Shown piece by piece: positions 17,254 through 26,204 of a stretch of 64,000 nt of DNA (its first letter is position 1; each line of letters opens with the position of its first letter). This stretch comes from Alphaproteobacteria bacterium (GTDB lineage: Bacteria > Pseudomonadota > Alphaproteobacteria > Rhizobiales > Xanthobacteraceae): NCBI GenBank assembly GCA_037200445.1, contig JBBCGH010000001.1:3782001-3846000 (forward strand), in the 5' to 3' direction. Under the pieces are notes generated by a model that saw nothing but the letters and a program-made list of their open reading frames with translations, did no database searches and had not been told where the DNA came from. The position numbers and the translations under genes are program-made.

Positions 17254-18650
17254 ATGGCTGACCTGCACGATCTGACCGCCGTCGAACTGCTCAAAGGCTA
17301 TCGCGCGAAGACAATCTCGCCAGCGGAAGTCTTCGCCGCGATCGAAAAGCACATCGCGCACTGGGAGCCGCACCTCAAGGCCCTCTACCACTACGAGCCC
17401 GAGGCAGCGCGCAAGGAGGCAGCCGCCTCGAACGAGCGCTGGGCGAAAGGTGCCCCGATGGGTGCGCTCGATGGCGTTCCGGTTACCGTAAAGGAAAACA
17501 TCGCCTCGAAGGGCGTGCAATGCCGCTCGGCACGGCCGCGATGCGATTGACACCGATGCCGCAGGATGCGCCACCCACCGCGCGCCTGCGCGAGGCCGGC
17601 GCCATCATCTTCTCCAAGACCACAATGCCGGACTACGGCATGACTTCGTCCGGGGTTTCAAGCTTTCATCCACTCACGCGCAACGCCTGGACCTATCGAA
17701 GAACCCCGGCGGATCGAGTTCCGGCGCGGGCGCCGCGGGCGCCGCAGGCTATGGCCCGCTCCACGTCGGCACGGATATCGGCGGCTCGGTGCGCCTGCCT
17801 TCCGGATGGTGCGGGCTCGTTGGGCTGAAGCCGAGCCTCGGGCGCGTTCCGATTCGATCCGCCCTACGTCGCGCGCTGCGCCGGTCCAATGACTCGCACC
17901 GTCGACGACAACGCGCTGATGATGTCGGTTCTGTCCAAGCCGGACCATCGTGACGGCATGAGCCTGCCCGTACAAGAGATCGACTGGCTGAACCTGTCAG
18001 GCAACCCGAAGGGAAAGCGCATCGGCCTGCTGCTCGATGCGGGCGCCGGCATGCCGGTCGATCCGGAGGTGAAGGCAGCGGTCGATACCGTCGCGAAGTA
18101 CTTCGCCGGGCAAGGCGCAGCGGTCGAGCCGGTGCAGGGCGTGATGTCGCGTGCCATTCTGGAAGGGCTCGATACATTCTTCCGCGCGCGCTCCTGGGGC
18201 GACATCGAGGGCATGCCTGCGGAGCAACGCGCGAAGATCCATCCCTATACGCGCCAATGGGCCGAGGGTGGCGCAAAACTCTCAGCGCTCGATGTGATCC
18301 GCGGCTTCAACCAGAGCATGGAGCTGCGCGCCGCCTCGCGGCGCTCATGTTCGGCAAGATCGACTATCTGATCTCGCCGACCGCTCCGGTCCCTGCGTTT
18401 CCGGCGGAGCGCTGCTCGCCGGGCGACGATCCGGAACATCCGTTCGAGCACATCTGATTCACGGTGCCGTGGAATTTCACCGAGCAGCCCGCGATTTCGA
18501 TCAACGCCGCGTTCACGAGGACCGGCCTGCCGATCGGCGTGCAGATCATCGGCCGCCGCTTCGACGATCACGGCGTGCTCAAGATGGCAAAGGGCCTGGG
18601 AAACCGCGCGCGGCCCGATCACCAACTGGCCCAAGCCACCGAGCGCATGA
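17254..18650 (+). pseudogene. Amidase (amidase-signature family), multiply frameshifted
   Basis: The remnant covers a full-length amidase. It opens MADLHDLTAVELLKGYRAK, then [10 protein letters not shown] (catalytic Lys region) and [13 protein letters not shown] (Ser-rich signature, near 17707). [11 protein letters not shown] (nucleophile Ser region) and TNWPKPPSA at the natural end at 18650 complete it. I count five single-base frame changes: near 17518 (loss), 17690 (loss), 17853 (gain), 18334 (loss) and 18598-18600 (gain). An in-frame TGA at 18455-18457 sits where homologues have Trp ([14 protein letters not shown]). Between breaks the protein sequence is well conserved, so the damage is recent or is base-calling error. 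As read, no functional enzyme can be made. Confidence 0.9.
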
Positions 18651-18713
18651 TCCCGAAAAGCCTGCCCGCACTTGATGCGGGGTGTGGAGCGGTTTGCGGA
18701 TCAGATTCATGGG
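18642..18713. repeat. Second copy of the ATGATCCCGAAAAG palindromic repeat
   Basis: AGCGCATGATCCCGAAAAG at the left and GCGGTTTGCGGATCAGATTC then ATGGGC at the right form the diverged inverted arms of the element also seen at 15482-15532. An extra GC-rich insert (CCTGCCCGCACTTGATGCGG) sits in the loop. The left arm overlaps the last codons and stop of the amidase remnant. Confidence 0.65.
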
Positions 18714-18725
18714 CAAAGAAGACGG

Positions 18726-19394
18726 ATGCGTCTGAACCCCAAGCTGATGTCATTCGATGTGTTTGGTACGCTGATCAGCGTGCGCGACAGCTCATATGGC
18801 GCGTTCCAGCGCATTCTCGCTGACGCCGGTGCCGCTCACGTCGATGTCAGGGCCTTCTGGGAATACTGGGAGCATCGAATATCGCGCATTACTGGGAGCC
18901 GTACCGGTCCTACGCGCGATTTGCGACTCTCATTGCAAGAGGCCTTCGACCATTTCCACATCAACGGCGACGGCCGCCTGATCCAATGCTATTTCGATGC
19001 GTTCCCGCGCTTCTTTCTCTACGACGACGTCGTGCGAACGCTCGACCAACTTTCTCGCCGCTGCAGGCTCGCGGTCGTCTCCAACATCGACGACGATCTT
19101 CTGGCGTTGACCCCGCTGCAGCGCGACTTCGATCTCGTTTGCACCGCGCAACGCGCGAAGGGTTACAAGCCCGACGGCTCGCTGTTCCGTTATCTGATCG
19201 AGCACAGCGGCTGCGGCAGGGACGAGATCCTCCATTCCGGGCAATCGCAGTTCACCGACCTCGTCGGCGGCAAGCCGCTCGGATTGACCATCGCGTGGAT
19301 CAACCGCCGCCACATCCCGCTGGATAAGTCTGTCCCGCGCCCGGACTTCGTCTTCCCGGACATTCAGTCGCTGATCGGGCTCGTCGAGAGCTAG
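18726..19394 (+). CDS. HAD family hydrolase (haloacid dehalogenase type II-like), internally shifted
   Basis: This 222-residue frame carries HAD motif I ([13 protein letters not shown], nucleophile Asp near residue 10). Motif II lies in [10 protein letters not shown] near residue 118. The Lys motif is [11 protein letters not shown] near residue 142, and motif III lies around [15 protein letters not shown]. Between about 18878 and 18922 the sequence in use ([15 protein letters not shown]) does not fit the family. The next frame instead reads [12 protein letters not shown], a typical type II dehalogenase stretch. Two compensating one-base changes therefore bracket a roughly 14-residue misread segment. 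The enzyme may be functional if these are read errors. Confidence 0.7.
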   Translation: MRLNPKLMSFDVFGTLISVRDSSYGAFQRILADAGAAHVDVRAFWEYWEHRISRITGSRTGPTRDLRLSLQEAFDHFHINGDGRLIQCYFDAFPRFFLYDDVVRTLDQLSRRCRLAVVSNIDDDLLALTPLQRDFDLVCTAQRAKGYKPDGSLFRYLIEHSGCGRDEILHSGQSQFTDLVGGKPLGLTIAWINRRHIPLDKSVPRPDFVFPDIQSLIGLVES

Positions 19395-20075
19395 CTCCAT
19401 CCCGCCCGGCGGAAGGCCTCTACCCCGGCTTGGCTCTTGAGGAATTGAAGGAAGCGCTGCGCGGCATCTGGCGCCGCCGCGTACGCCGAAACCGCCCCGG
19501 AATAGACGCTGACGACCTGCACCTCGGCCGGAAGGTAGCCGGCAAACTGCACCCCCTTCGCGCCAATCAGTTCGGTCGCTTGCGTCACGCCAAGGGTCGC
19601 CTCACCGGACGCAATGGCACGCACGACCTCCTTCCCGGTTTTCGAGAGAACGCCGCATTCGGTCATCTGGTCGGCAATGCCTAGCCCTCGAACATCTTCG
19701 CGATCAATGGCCCGGACGTACCGCCGCCCTTCGGTCGATGAAGGCGACGCGCGTTGCCGACACCAGGGCCGCGCGCACCGCTCCCGCGGCGGTCAAATCG
19801 GGCAGTGGCAGCCCATCGCGCACCGCGATGCCGAGGCCGACGCGCGCGACCTCTGTCTGGGTTGCCGCATCGGCGAGACCCACGGCGACGAGCTGGGCAA
19901 TGCCCGCCGCTGAGGTCAGGACGACATCCACGGGCTCTTTCGTTTCGAGGCGTTTGATCACCCCTCCCGCGTTCGTGACGGTCAGCCGGATCGGCGTATC
20001 GAAAGCCGACGCAAGCTCGTTGAGCACGTGCTCGTAGGCACCCGCCGCCGTAATCTGCAATTCATTCGTGCTCAT
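19391..20075 (-). pseudogene. Periplasmic binding protein (molybdate/ModA-like), two frame breaks
   Basis: The N-terminal part (ITAAGAYEHVLNELASAFD, then VTNAGGVIKRLETKEPVDVVL) and C-terminal part (TKEVVRAIASGEATLGVTQ-like GKEVVRAIASGEATLGVTQ, then KSQAGVEAFRRAGW at the end) lie in different frames. Between them a third frame gives KGGGTSGPLIAKMFEG. Two single-base losses, near 19732 and 19682, explain the breaks. The fold is that of type II substrate-binding proteins of the ModA-like group. No signal peptide is visible at the start (MSTNELQITAAG), which is unusual for a periplasmic protein. No permease or ATPase gene is adjacent. It is non-functional as read. Confidence 0.8.
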
Positions 20076-20815
20076 ACGTCTTCAGCCGATCCTTCCAAGC
20101 ACCGGAAATGCCTCGAGAAGCAGTAGCTCGCCTCACTGACGAAGCCGGTGAGGAACGCGATGCCGGTCAGCACCAGCAGGGCCCCCATCGTCCGCTCCAC
20201 CCATGGCAGGTAGGCGCGAAAGCGCGACAGGAATGCCGCGAACGGCTCGATCGCGAAGGCCGCGACCAGGAACGGAATGCCGAGACCCAGCGAGTAGACG
20301 GCGAGCAGGCCCGCCCCCTTCGCGACTGTCGCCTCGGAGGCCGCGATGGCGAGGATGACCGCGAGGATCGGCCCGATGCACGGCGTCCAGCCGAACGCGA
20401 AGGCGAGCCCCATGATGTAGGCGCCCCACAGCCCGACCGGCTTTGGGATCTCCATGCGCTTCTCGCGGAACATCAGTGCGATGCGCGTCAACCCGAGGAA
20501 ATGCAGGCCCATGATGATGATGACGACGCCGGCCACGATCGCGAGCTTGTCCGCATAGATGCGGATCAGCGAGCCGAAGGCGCTCGCCGTGGCGCCGAGC
20601 GCGACGAACACTGTGGAGAACCCAGCCACGAACAGCGCGGCTGCGCCGACCGTTTCCCAGCGCACCCGCAGCTCGGGTTCCGCGTCGGCAAAACGCTCCA
20701 GCGAGGTCCCCGCGAGGTACACGAGATACGGCGGCACCAGCGGCAGCACGCAGGGCGAGAGAAAACTCAAAAACCCCGCGAAGAGGGCCGCAAAAATGGT
20801 GACGTCATGAGCCAT
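20072..20815 (-). CDS. ccdA: Cytochrome c biogenesis protein CcdA (DsbD transmembrane family), altered C-terminus
   Basis: This 247-residue inner-membrane thiol-disulfide transporter has about six helices. The redox Cys motifs are FLSPCVLPLVPPYL near residue 20 and GWTPCIGPILA near residue 143. It carries electrons from thioredoxin to periplasmic partners for cytochrome c maturation. The last 17 residues (CFSRHFRCLEGSAEDV) do not fit the family. One added base near 20121 would give SYWLLEAFPVLGRIG and a stop at 20082, the usual ending. A single-base loss is therefore likely. As read, the stop overlaps the start of the next minus-strand gene. Confidence 0.88.
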   Translation of the reverse strand: MAHDVTIFAALFAGFLSFLSPCVLPLVPPYLVYLAGTSLERFADAEPELRVRWETVGAAALFVAGFSTVFVALGATASAFGSLIRIYADKLAIVAGVVIIIMGLHFLGLTRIALMFREKRMEIPKPVGLWGAYIMGLAFAFGWTPCIGPILAVILAIAASEATVAKGAGLLAVYSLGLGIPFLVAAFAIEPFAAFLSRFRAYLPWVERTMGALLVLTGIAFLTGFVSEASYCFSRHFRCLEGSAEDV

Positions 20816-20894
20816 GCGGGCCTAATGTGCAGACGCTGCCGGTTCGTGCAAGCCACGCTGTTGGTTTGTTTTCCGGGATGGGATCGGGCCTGAC

Positions 20895-21884
20895 ATGCGC
20901 AACCTGCTGACCGATGTGCCCGGGCTCCTCGTCGGCAATGCCGATGATGCCAAGCTCGCGTCCGGCGTCACCGCGATCGTGTTCGACGAACCGGCGGTCG
21001 CCTCCTACGACCTGCGCGGCGGCGCGCCGGGCACGCGCGATACCGAGTTGCTCGCGCCGGAGGAAACGGTCGAGCGGGTCGATGCGATCGTGCTTTCGGG
21101 GGGCTCGGCGTTCGGGCTGGACGCGCCGGGCGGTACGCAGGCCTGGCTGCGCGAGCAGGGCCGCGGCTTCGCGGTTGGGCCGGTGCGCGTGCCGATCGTG
21201 CCGGGCGCGATCCTGTTCGATCTGCTCAATGGCGGCGACAAGAACTGGGGCCGGTTCCCGCCCTATCGCGATCTCGGCTATGTGGCGGCGGCGAACGCTG
21301 GCCACGAGTTCAGGCTCGGCATGGCCGGCGCGGGCTACGGCGCGACCACGGTCAACCTCAAGGGCGGCCTCGGCTCGGCCTCCGCGCAGACCCGCGACGG
21401 CACAACAGTGGGCGCGATCGTCGCGGTGAACGCGGTCGGCAGCGTCACGATCGGCGACGGGCCGCATTTCTGGGCGACGCCCTTCGAACAGGATGCCGAG
21501 TTCGGCGGGCACGGTCTTCCGCCGATCCTGCCGGCGGAGGCGCTTTCCCTGCGCTTCAAGGGCGGGTCGCGCGCCAACACCGTGATCGCGCTGGTCGCAA
21601 CCGACGCGACGCTGACGAAGCCGCAGGCCAAACGCGTCGCCACCATGGCGCATGACGGGCTCGCGCGCGCCGTCTATCCCTCGCACACGCCGATGGACGG
21701 CGATATCGTGTTCGCAGCCTCCACCGGAAAGCGCGCGCTACCCGATCCGGTTCTCGCGCTGGCCGAACTCGGCGGGCTCGCCGCCAATGTGCTGGCGCGC
21801 GCGATCGCGCGCGGTGTGTACGAGGCCGCCGCCCTGCCCTTCCCGGGCGCGCTGCCGAGCTGGAAGGACAAATTCGGCTCATAG
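20895..21884 (+). CDS. P1 family peptidase (DmpA/NylC-like, S58)
   Basis: This 329-residue member of the DmpA/nylon-hydrolase fold begins NLLTDVPGLLVGNADD. The family core follows: SGVTAIVFDEPAVASYDLRGG-type start, VLSGGSAFGLDAPGG near residue 75, GGDKNWGRFPPYRDLGY near residue 115, and KGGLGSASAQTRDGTTVGAIV near residue 160 (both longer strings read in parts). In this family a Thr or Ser in the GTTVGA region is freed by autocleavage and becomes the nucleophile. Here Thr around residue 170 fills that role. No signal peptide is seen. Substrates of homologues include N-terminal amino acid amides and cyclic amides. Confidence 0.88.
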   Translation: MRNLLTDVPGLLVGNADDAKLASGVTAIVFDEPAVASYDLRGGAPGTRDTELLAPEETVERVDAIVLSGGSAFGLDAPGGTQAWLREQGRGFAVGPVRVPIVPGAILFDLLNGGDKNWGRFPPYRDLGYVAAANAGHEFRLGMAGAGYGATTVNLKGGLGSASAQTRDGTTVGAIVAVNAVGSVTIGDGPHFWATPFEQDAEFGGHGLPPILPAEALSLRFKGGSRANTVIALVATDATLTKPQAKRVATMAHDGLARAVYPSHTPMDGDIVFAASTGKRALPDPVLALAELGGLAANVLARAIARGVYEAAALPFPGALPSWKDKFGS

Positions 21885-21947
21885 TCGCCTAAAATTGCGA
21901 TGTTCCGCGCGAAACACTGGTAAGGGCTGCGCGGCAAAATCCCGAAC

Positions 21948-22157
21948 ATGGCGATGCCCGACGATGAGAGCGCGCACCCCTCGTTGACGCGCGCGGCAAA
22001 GCACCAGGAGGAGCTCGACAAACTCGGGCGCTCGTGGTTCGCGGATTTGCGCGAGCAGGCCGAGCGCGACGAAGCCGAAGTGCAAGCCTGGCGGCGCGAG
22101 CACAACAAGTGGTCGGCCTTCAACCGGCGACCCAAATTCCCGACGGATTTCGAATAA
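21948..22157 (+). CDS. Small acidic/charged protein, unknown function
   Basis: I do not recognise this 69-residue protein. It is soluble-looking and rich in Glu, Arg and Lys, with a likely long helix (LTRAAKHQEELDKLGRSWF, then LREQAERDEAEVQAWRRE). It ends with FNRRPKFPTDFE. No clear ribosome site precedes the ATG; a GTG start is not obvious either. It converges with the D-amino-acid dehydrogenase-like remnant, with 4 bp between the stops. Composition fits a genuine small rhizobial gene. Confidence 0.5.
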   Translation: MAMPDDESAHPSLTRAAKHQEELDKLGRSWFADLREQAERDEAEVQAWRREHNKWSAFNRRPKFPTDFE

Positions 22158-22161
22158 CGGC

Positions 22162-23407
22162 TTACTGAAAGCGGTCCGCCCGATAGGGCGTGGGATCCGC
22201 AAACGGCGTCGCCCCGGTCATCATGTCGGCGATCAGCCGCCCCGTGACCGGCCCGAGCGTCAGCCCCCAATGCCCGTGGCCGAAGGCGAGCCACACCCGT
22301 CCTGCCCCGGCGCACGGCCAAGCACCGGCAGCGCGTCCGGCATGTTGGGGCGGCGGCCAAGCCATGGCTCCGCCTCGTTCGGCTCGCCGAGGGGAAACAG
22401 CTCGCGCGCATGCGGCATCAGCCGGTCGAACTGCACCGGCGTCGCCGGCGCATCGCGGCTGGCAAATTCCGCGCCGGTGGTGAGGCGGATGCCCTGCTCC
22501 ATCGGGGTCAGCGCATAGCCGTATTCGGTATCGATCACCGGCCGGCTCAGCGACGCATTCCCCTTCGGATCGAAATGACGGTGATAGCCGCGCTTGATGC
22601 CGAGCGGCACCTTGATACCGAGCGGCTCCAGTACGTCGGGCGACCAGGGGCCGAGCGCCACCACGACGTTCTCGGCATCGACCGGTCCTGAGTCGGTATC
22701 GACGCGCCACTTGCCCTCGGCACGATGCAGGGAGCGTGCATCGCCCTTGATGACGATGCCGCCGAGCTCCGCAAGCCGCGCCGCATAGGCGCGCGTCACC
22801 ATCAGCGGATTGGAGAGCGAGGCGACGTCCGGCCAGAACAGCGAATGGCGAAATACCGGATTGAGGTTCGGCTCAAGCTTGCGCGTGCCATCGGTGTCGA
22901 GTGACTGCGCCGCGACCCCGATCTGCGCGCCGAACTCCAGTTGCGGCTTCATCGCCTCGAAGGCCGCATCGCTGCGATAGAGCGTGAGCCACCCGGTCTT
23001 GCGAAAGTATTTCATTGCGCCGGAGTCCTGGAGCAGCGCCTCGTGCTCGGCGACCGAGCGGCTCATCAGCGGCCGCAGCTTCACGGCGCTGTCCTTCAGG
23101 TTCTCCAGCGACGAAAAGCGGTAGTAGGAGACAAGCCAGGGCGCGATCTTGAGCAGATCGCCCCAGTGATAGTTCGCTTCCGGCGCGCGCTTGAGCGCAA
23201 CCTGAACGAGCTTCTTCAGGCTGCGCGGAAATGCGGTCGGGAACACGCTCGCGCGACGATGACGCCGGTGTTGCCGTAGCTCGTTTCCTCACCCGGCCCG
23301 CGCCGGTCGACGAGCGCGACCGAGAGGTCCACGCTTCGCAAGCTGCAGCGCGACCGAGGTGCCGACGATGCCGGCTCGAGAACGATTGCATCGGTACGCT
23401 GCGCCAT
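22162..23407 (-). pseudogene. FAD-dependent D-amino-acid dehydrogenase-like oxidoreductase, four frame breaks
   Basis: Read across frames this is a DadA-type FAD oxidoreductase of about 415 residues. The N-terminus AIVLGAGIVGTSVALQLAKR (dinucleotide fold) is spread over two frames. GPGEETSYGNTGVI follows. A long intact middle (23246 to about 22300) includes KLRPLMSRSVAEHEALL and VDAENVVVALGPWSPDVL. The C-terminus VWLAFGHGHWGLTLGPVTGR lies in another frame. Breaks are near 23374 (loss), 23325 (gain), 23250 (two extra or one missing) and 22297 (loss). If real, the gene is dead; if read errors, it is a normal D-amino-acid or amine oxidoreductase. Confidence 0.82.
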
Positions 23408-23522
23408 TTGGGCCCTCGTGGGAAATCTTGCCGGACTTACATATCGCATCCGTACTCGACGGCGCCAAGCATGGCTGATATGCCGCGAACATCGCGCTGC
23501 TCACTCATGCCGGGAGTTCTCG

Positions 23523-24479
23523 ATGCCGTTTGCTGCGCTCCCCGCAGCGCTCTCCTGGCTCGGGCGGCAGGGAACGCGCGCGGTCGCGGCATCGATCTTC
23601 ATCGGCATCATGACGCCGCCGCTCGCGGCGCTGTTCAAGCCGATTTTCCCCTACGCGCTGTTCGCCCTTCTGTGCCTCGCCTTCCTGCGCGTCGATCCGG
23701 TGGAGGTGCGCGCGCACTTTTCACGCCCGCTGATTGTCGGCGCGGCCGCGGCCTGGATGATGCTCGCCGCGCCGCTGCTGATTGGGCTCGCGTTGGTCTT
23801 TCTGAATGTCCCCGACCGCCTGCCCGGCCTCTATGTGGCGATGATCCTGCAGGCCGCCGCTCCGCCGGTCATCTCCGCACCGACGCTGGCCGCGCTAATG
23901 GGGCTCGATGCCGCGCTCTCGCTTGCGACGCTCGTCGTCTGCACCACCGTGACGCCGCTGACCGCGCCGATGTTCGCAACGCTGTTCGTCGGCCCCGGCC
24001 TCGCGATCTCACCCATCACCCTCGGCGCCAAGCTGCTCGCGCTGCTCGCCGGCGCTGCGATCGGCGCAACTTTGGTGCGCCGGTTCGCCGGCAAGGCATG
24101 GGTCACCCGGCAGGCGGAGCGCATCGATGGGCTGTCGGTGGTGGCGCTGTTCTTCTTCGCGGTCGGGCTGATGGACGGCGTGCTCGCCTCGATCTTCAGC
24201 GAACCGCTCAAAGTCCTTGGCCTGACTCTGCTTTCTTTCGCGCTGTCCTTCGGTTTGATGGCGCTGACCACCGTCGTATTCGCGCGCCTCGGCATGGGGC
24301 AGGCGCTGGCGCTCGGCCTCGCGGCCGGCAATCGCAACATGGGCCTGATGCTCGCAGCCGCAGGCGCCGCGGTGCCGGAGCTGACCTGGCTCTACTTCGC
24401 GGTCGCGCAGCTGCCGATCTACCTGATGCCCGCGATGCTCAAGCCACTGGCGCGCCGCGTAACGGCGCGCACGGCCTGA
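23523..24479 (+). CDS. BASS-like (bile acid:Na+ symporter family) membrane transporter
   Basis: This 318-residue protein has about nine or ten hydrophobic helices. Conserved features include MTPPLAALFKPIFPYALFAL, AAPPVISAPTLAALMGLD near residue 118 and ALGLAAGNRNMGLMLAAAG near residue 262. The paired crossover regions (APPVIS and GNRNMG) resemble the sodium-site elements of BASS/ACR3-type carriers. The ATG at 23523 is preceded by GGGAGTTCTCG. The transported anion is unknown. The gene follows the broken oxidoreductase divergently and converges with the EF-hand gene. Confidence 0.75.
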   Translation: MPFAALPAALSWLGRQGTRAVAASIFIGIMTPPLAALFKPIFPYALFALLCLAFLRVDPVEVRAHFSRPLIVGAAAAWMMLAAPLLIGLALVFLNVPDRLPGLYVAMILQAAAPPVISAPTLAALMGLDAALSLATLVVCTTVTPLTAPMFATLFVGPGLAISPITLGAKLLALLAGAAIGATLVRRFAGKAWVTRQAERIDGLSVVALFFFAVGLMDGVLASIFSEPLKVLGLTLLSFALSFGLMALTTVVFARLGMGQALALGLAAGNRNMGLMLAAAGAAVPELTWLYFAVAQLPIYLMPAMLKPLARRVTARTA

Positions 24480-24491
24480 TCGTCGCGCGGG

Positions 24492-25280
24492 CTAGATGGT
24501 CACAAGCGGCGTTGCTGCCTGGAAGTTCTGCGTCAGTTGCGCCTGCAGCTTGATCAATTGCTGCAGCAGGTTCTGCTGGGTCTGCTGCGATGGCGTTCCC
24601 GTCGCCGAGGCATCGCTGGCGGGCGCACTGGAAGCATTCGCCGCACTCGTCATGCTGACCTTCGACCCGTCCGAATAGGTGATCGTGGTTGTACTCGAGC
24701 CGTCGGAATTGTCGGTGGTTTGCGAGCTTGCGCCATTCACTGACGAAGACAGCAAGGCGGATAACGGATCCTGCGCACCCTGCGCGGCTTGACCGTCCTG
24801 CGATCCACCGGGCGGCGCGGCATGCATGTGATGATGGTGATGCCCCATCCCGCGCGTCGTTCCGGCTCCGAACTCGCTCTGGCTGATTGCGCCGTCGCCG
24901 TCGGTATCGAGCTTCCCCATCACATAGTTCGCGGCGTCGGTGTTGTCCGCCCCGAAGGCGCTCTGGAGCTCCGCGCTGGTCACCTTGCCGTCGCCGTCAG
25001 CATCGAGCTTGCCGAAGACGTCCTGCTGCTGCGGTGAAAGCCCAGTCGCGCCCGACTGCTCCTGCGCGGCGATCACCGCTGTCATCGCCCCTAAGCTCAG
25101 GGGCGGCGACGGGCTGCCGTTCGCCTGTGCGCTCGGACCCGATAACGGGTCGAGCGAAAAGGACATCGGATCGCTGGCACTCGGCTGCAGCAGCGGATTG
25201 GTATTCGACTGCTGCAGGGACTGTAGATACTGCCACTGGATGGCGTTCGCGGCACTCGACGTGCCCTGAATTTGAGACAT
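24492..25280 (-). CDS. EF-hand domain protein, Gln/Ser-rich
   Basis: The protein has 262 residues. Two canonical EF-hand loops are visible: DADGDGKVTSAEL near residue 92 and DTDGDGAISQSEF near residue 124. They lie between low-complexity regions rich in Ser, Gln, Ala and Thr. A His tract (GMGHHHHHMHA) follows the second loop and could bind transition metals. The C-terminal QQNLLQQLIKLQAQLTQNFQ is helical. No signal peptide is evident; similar rhizobial proteins are thought to be exported by non-Sec routes, but that is not shown here. The calcium-binding role is inferred from the two complete loops. Confidence 0.8.
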   Translation of the reverse strand: MSQIQGTSSAANAIQWQYLQSLQQSNTNPLLQPSASDPMSFSLDPLSGPSAQANGSPSPPLSLGAMTAVIAAQEQSGATGLSPQQQDVFGKLDADGDGKVTSAELQSAFGADNTDAANYVMGKLDTDGDGAISQSEFGAGTTRGMGHHHHHMHAAPPGGSQDGQAAQGAQDPLSALLSSSVNGASSQTTDNSDGSSTTTITYSDGSKVSMTSAANASSAPASDASATGTPSQQTQQNLLQQLIKLQAQLTQNFQAATPLVTI

Positions 25281-25523
25281 GGTGCGTGTCCGCGCTACGG
25301 CCGATAGGCCAGTCGCCCGGGTGAGCCGCTTCAAGTTTCGTGCCGGTCAGGCGCCACAATCAAGCGATTGAGTTTGCTGAGTTTCGCCTTCGGCTCCGCG
25401 CGGCAGGATTTGCCTCGCAGACCCGCCGACGGCAAATTCTGCCGCGCAGTTCTCGTCCTGCGCACCGCGCGTTGCCCCCTATTGGCCGCCGTGTTAGGCG
25501 AACGCGAACAACCGGACGGAGCC

Positions 25524-26204
25524 ATGCGCCCGCTGCTCGTCGCCCCCTCGATCCTTGCTGCCGACTTCGCCAAGCTCGGCGAGGAGGTGCGCGCAATCGA
25601 TGCGGCCGGCGCCGACTGGATCCACCTCGACGTGATGGACGGGCACTTTGTGCCGAACATTTCGTTCGGGCCCGGCGCGATCGCGGCGATGCGCCCGCAT
25701 TCGAAGAAGACCTTCGACACGCACCTGATGATCGCGCCCTGCGATCCCTACCTCGAAGCCTTCGCCAAGGCCGGTTCGGACGTCATTACCGTGCACGTCG
25801 AGGCGGGCCCGCATGTGCACCGCTCGCTGCAAGCGATCCTCGCACTCGGCAAGAAGGCGGGCGTCACGCTCAACCCGGCTACACCGGTCGAGACGCTGGA
25901 GAACGTGATCGACCTCGTCGATCTGATCCTGGTGATGTCGGTCAACCCGGGCTTCGGCGGACAGGCCTTCATCCCGGCCGCGCTGGAAAAGGTCGCGCGT
26001 GTGCGCACGCTCGCGGGCGGACGGCCGATCGACATCGAGGTCGATGGCGGCGTCACGGCGGAGAATGCCGAAGCCGTTGCGCGGGCCGGCGCCAATGTGC
26101 TGGTCGCGGGCTCAGCCGTGTTCAAGGGCGGCCCGGCCGCCTACGCGAAGAACATTGCGGCAATCCGCAATGCCGCCGCCATGGCACGCGGGGAAGCGGC
26201 GTGA
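25524..26204 (+). CDS. rpe: Ribulose-phosphate 3-epimerase
   Basis: This 226-residue TIM-barrel enzyme interconverts ribulose-5-phosphate and xylulose-5-phosphate in the pentose phosphate and Calvin pathways. Diagnostic motifs are present: [13 protein letters not shown] at the start, [16 protein letters not shown] at residues 34-49 with catalytic and metal ligands, [19 protein letters not shown] near residue 138, and [11 protein letters not shown] near residue 170. ACCGGACGGAGCC precedes the ATG. The stop overlaps the GTG of the next gene (GTGA), so the two are translationally coupled. Confidence 0.96.
   Translation: MRPLLVAPSILAADFAKLGEEVRAIDAAGADWIHLDVMDGHFVPNISFGPGAIAAMRPHSKKTFDTHLMIAPCDPYLEAFAKAGSDVITVHVEAGPHVHRSLQAILALGKKAGVTLNPATPVETLENVIDLVDLILVMSVNPGFGGQAFIPAALEKVARVRTLAGGRPIDIEVDGGVTAENAEAVARAGANVLVAGSAVFKGGPAAYAKNIAAIRNAAAMARGEAA

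Noticed and set aside
18455-18457. In-frame TGA in the amidase as a second selenocysteine codon
   Set aside because: Homologues have Trp (TGG) here, there is no redox context, and the gene has five frame breaks.
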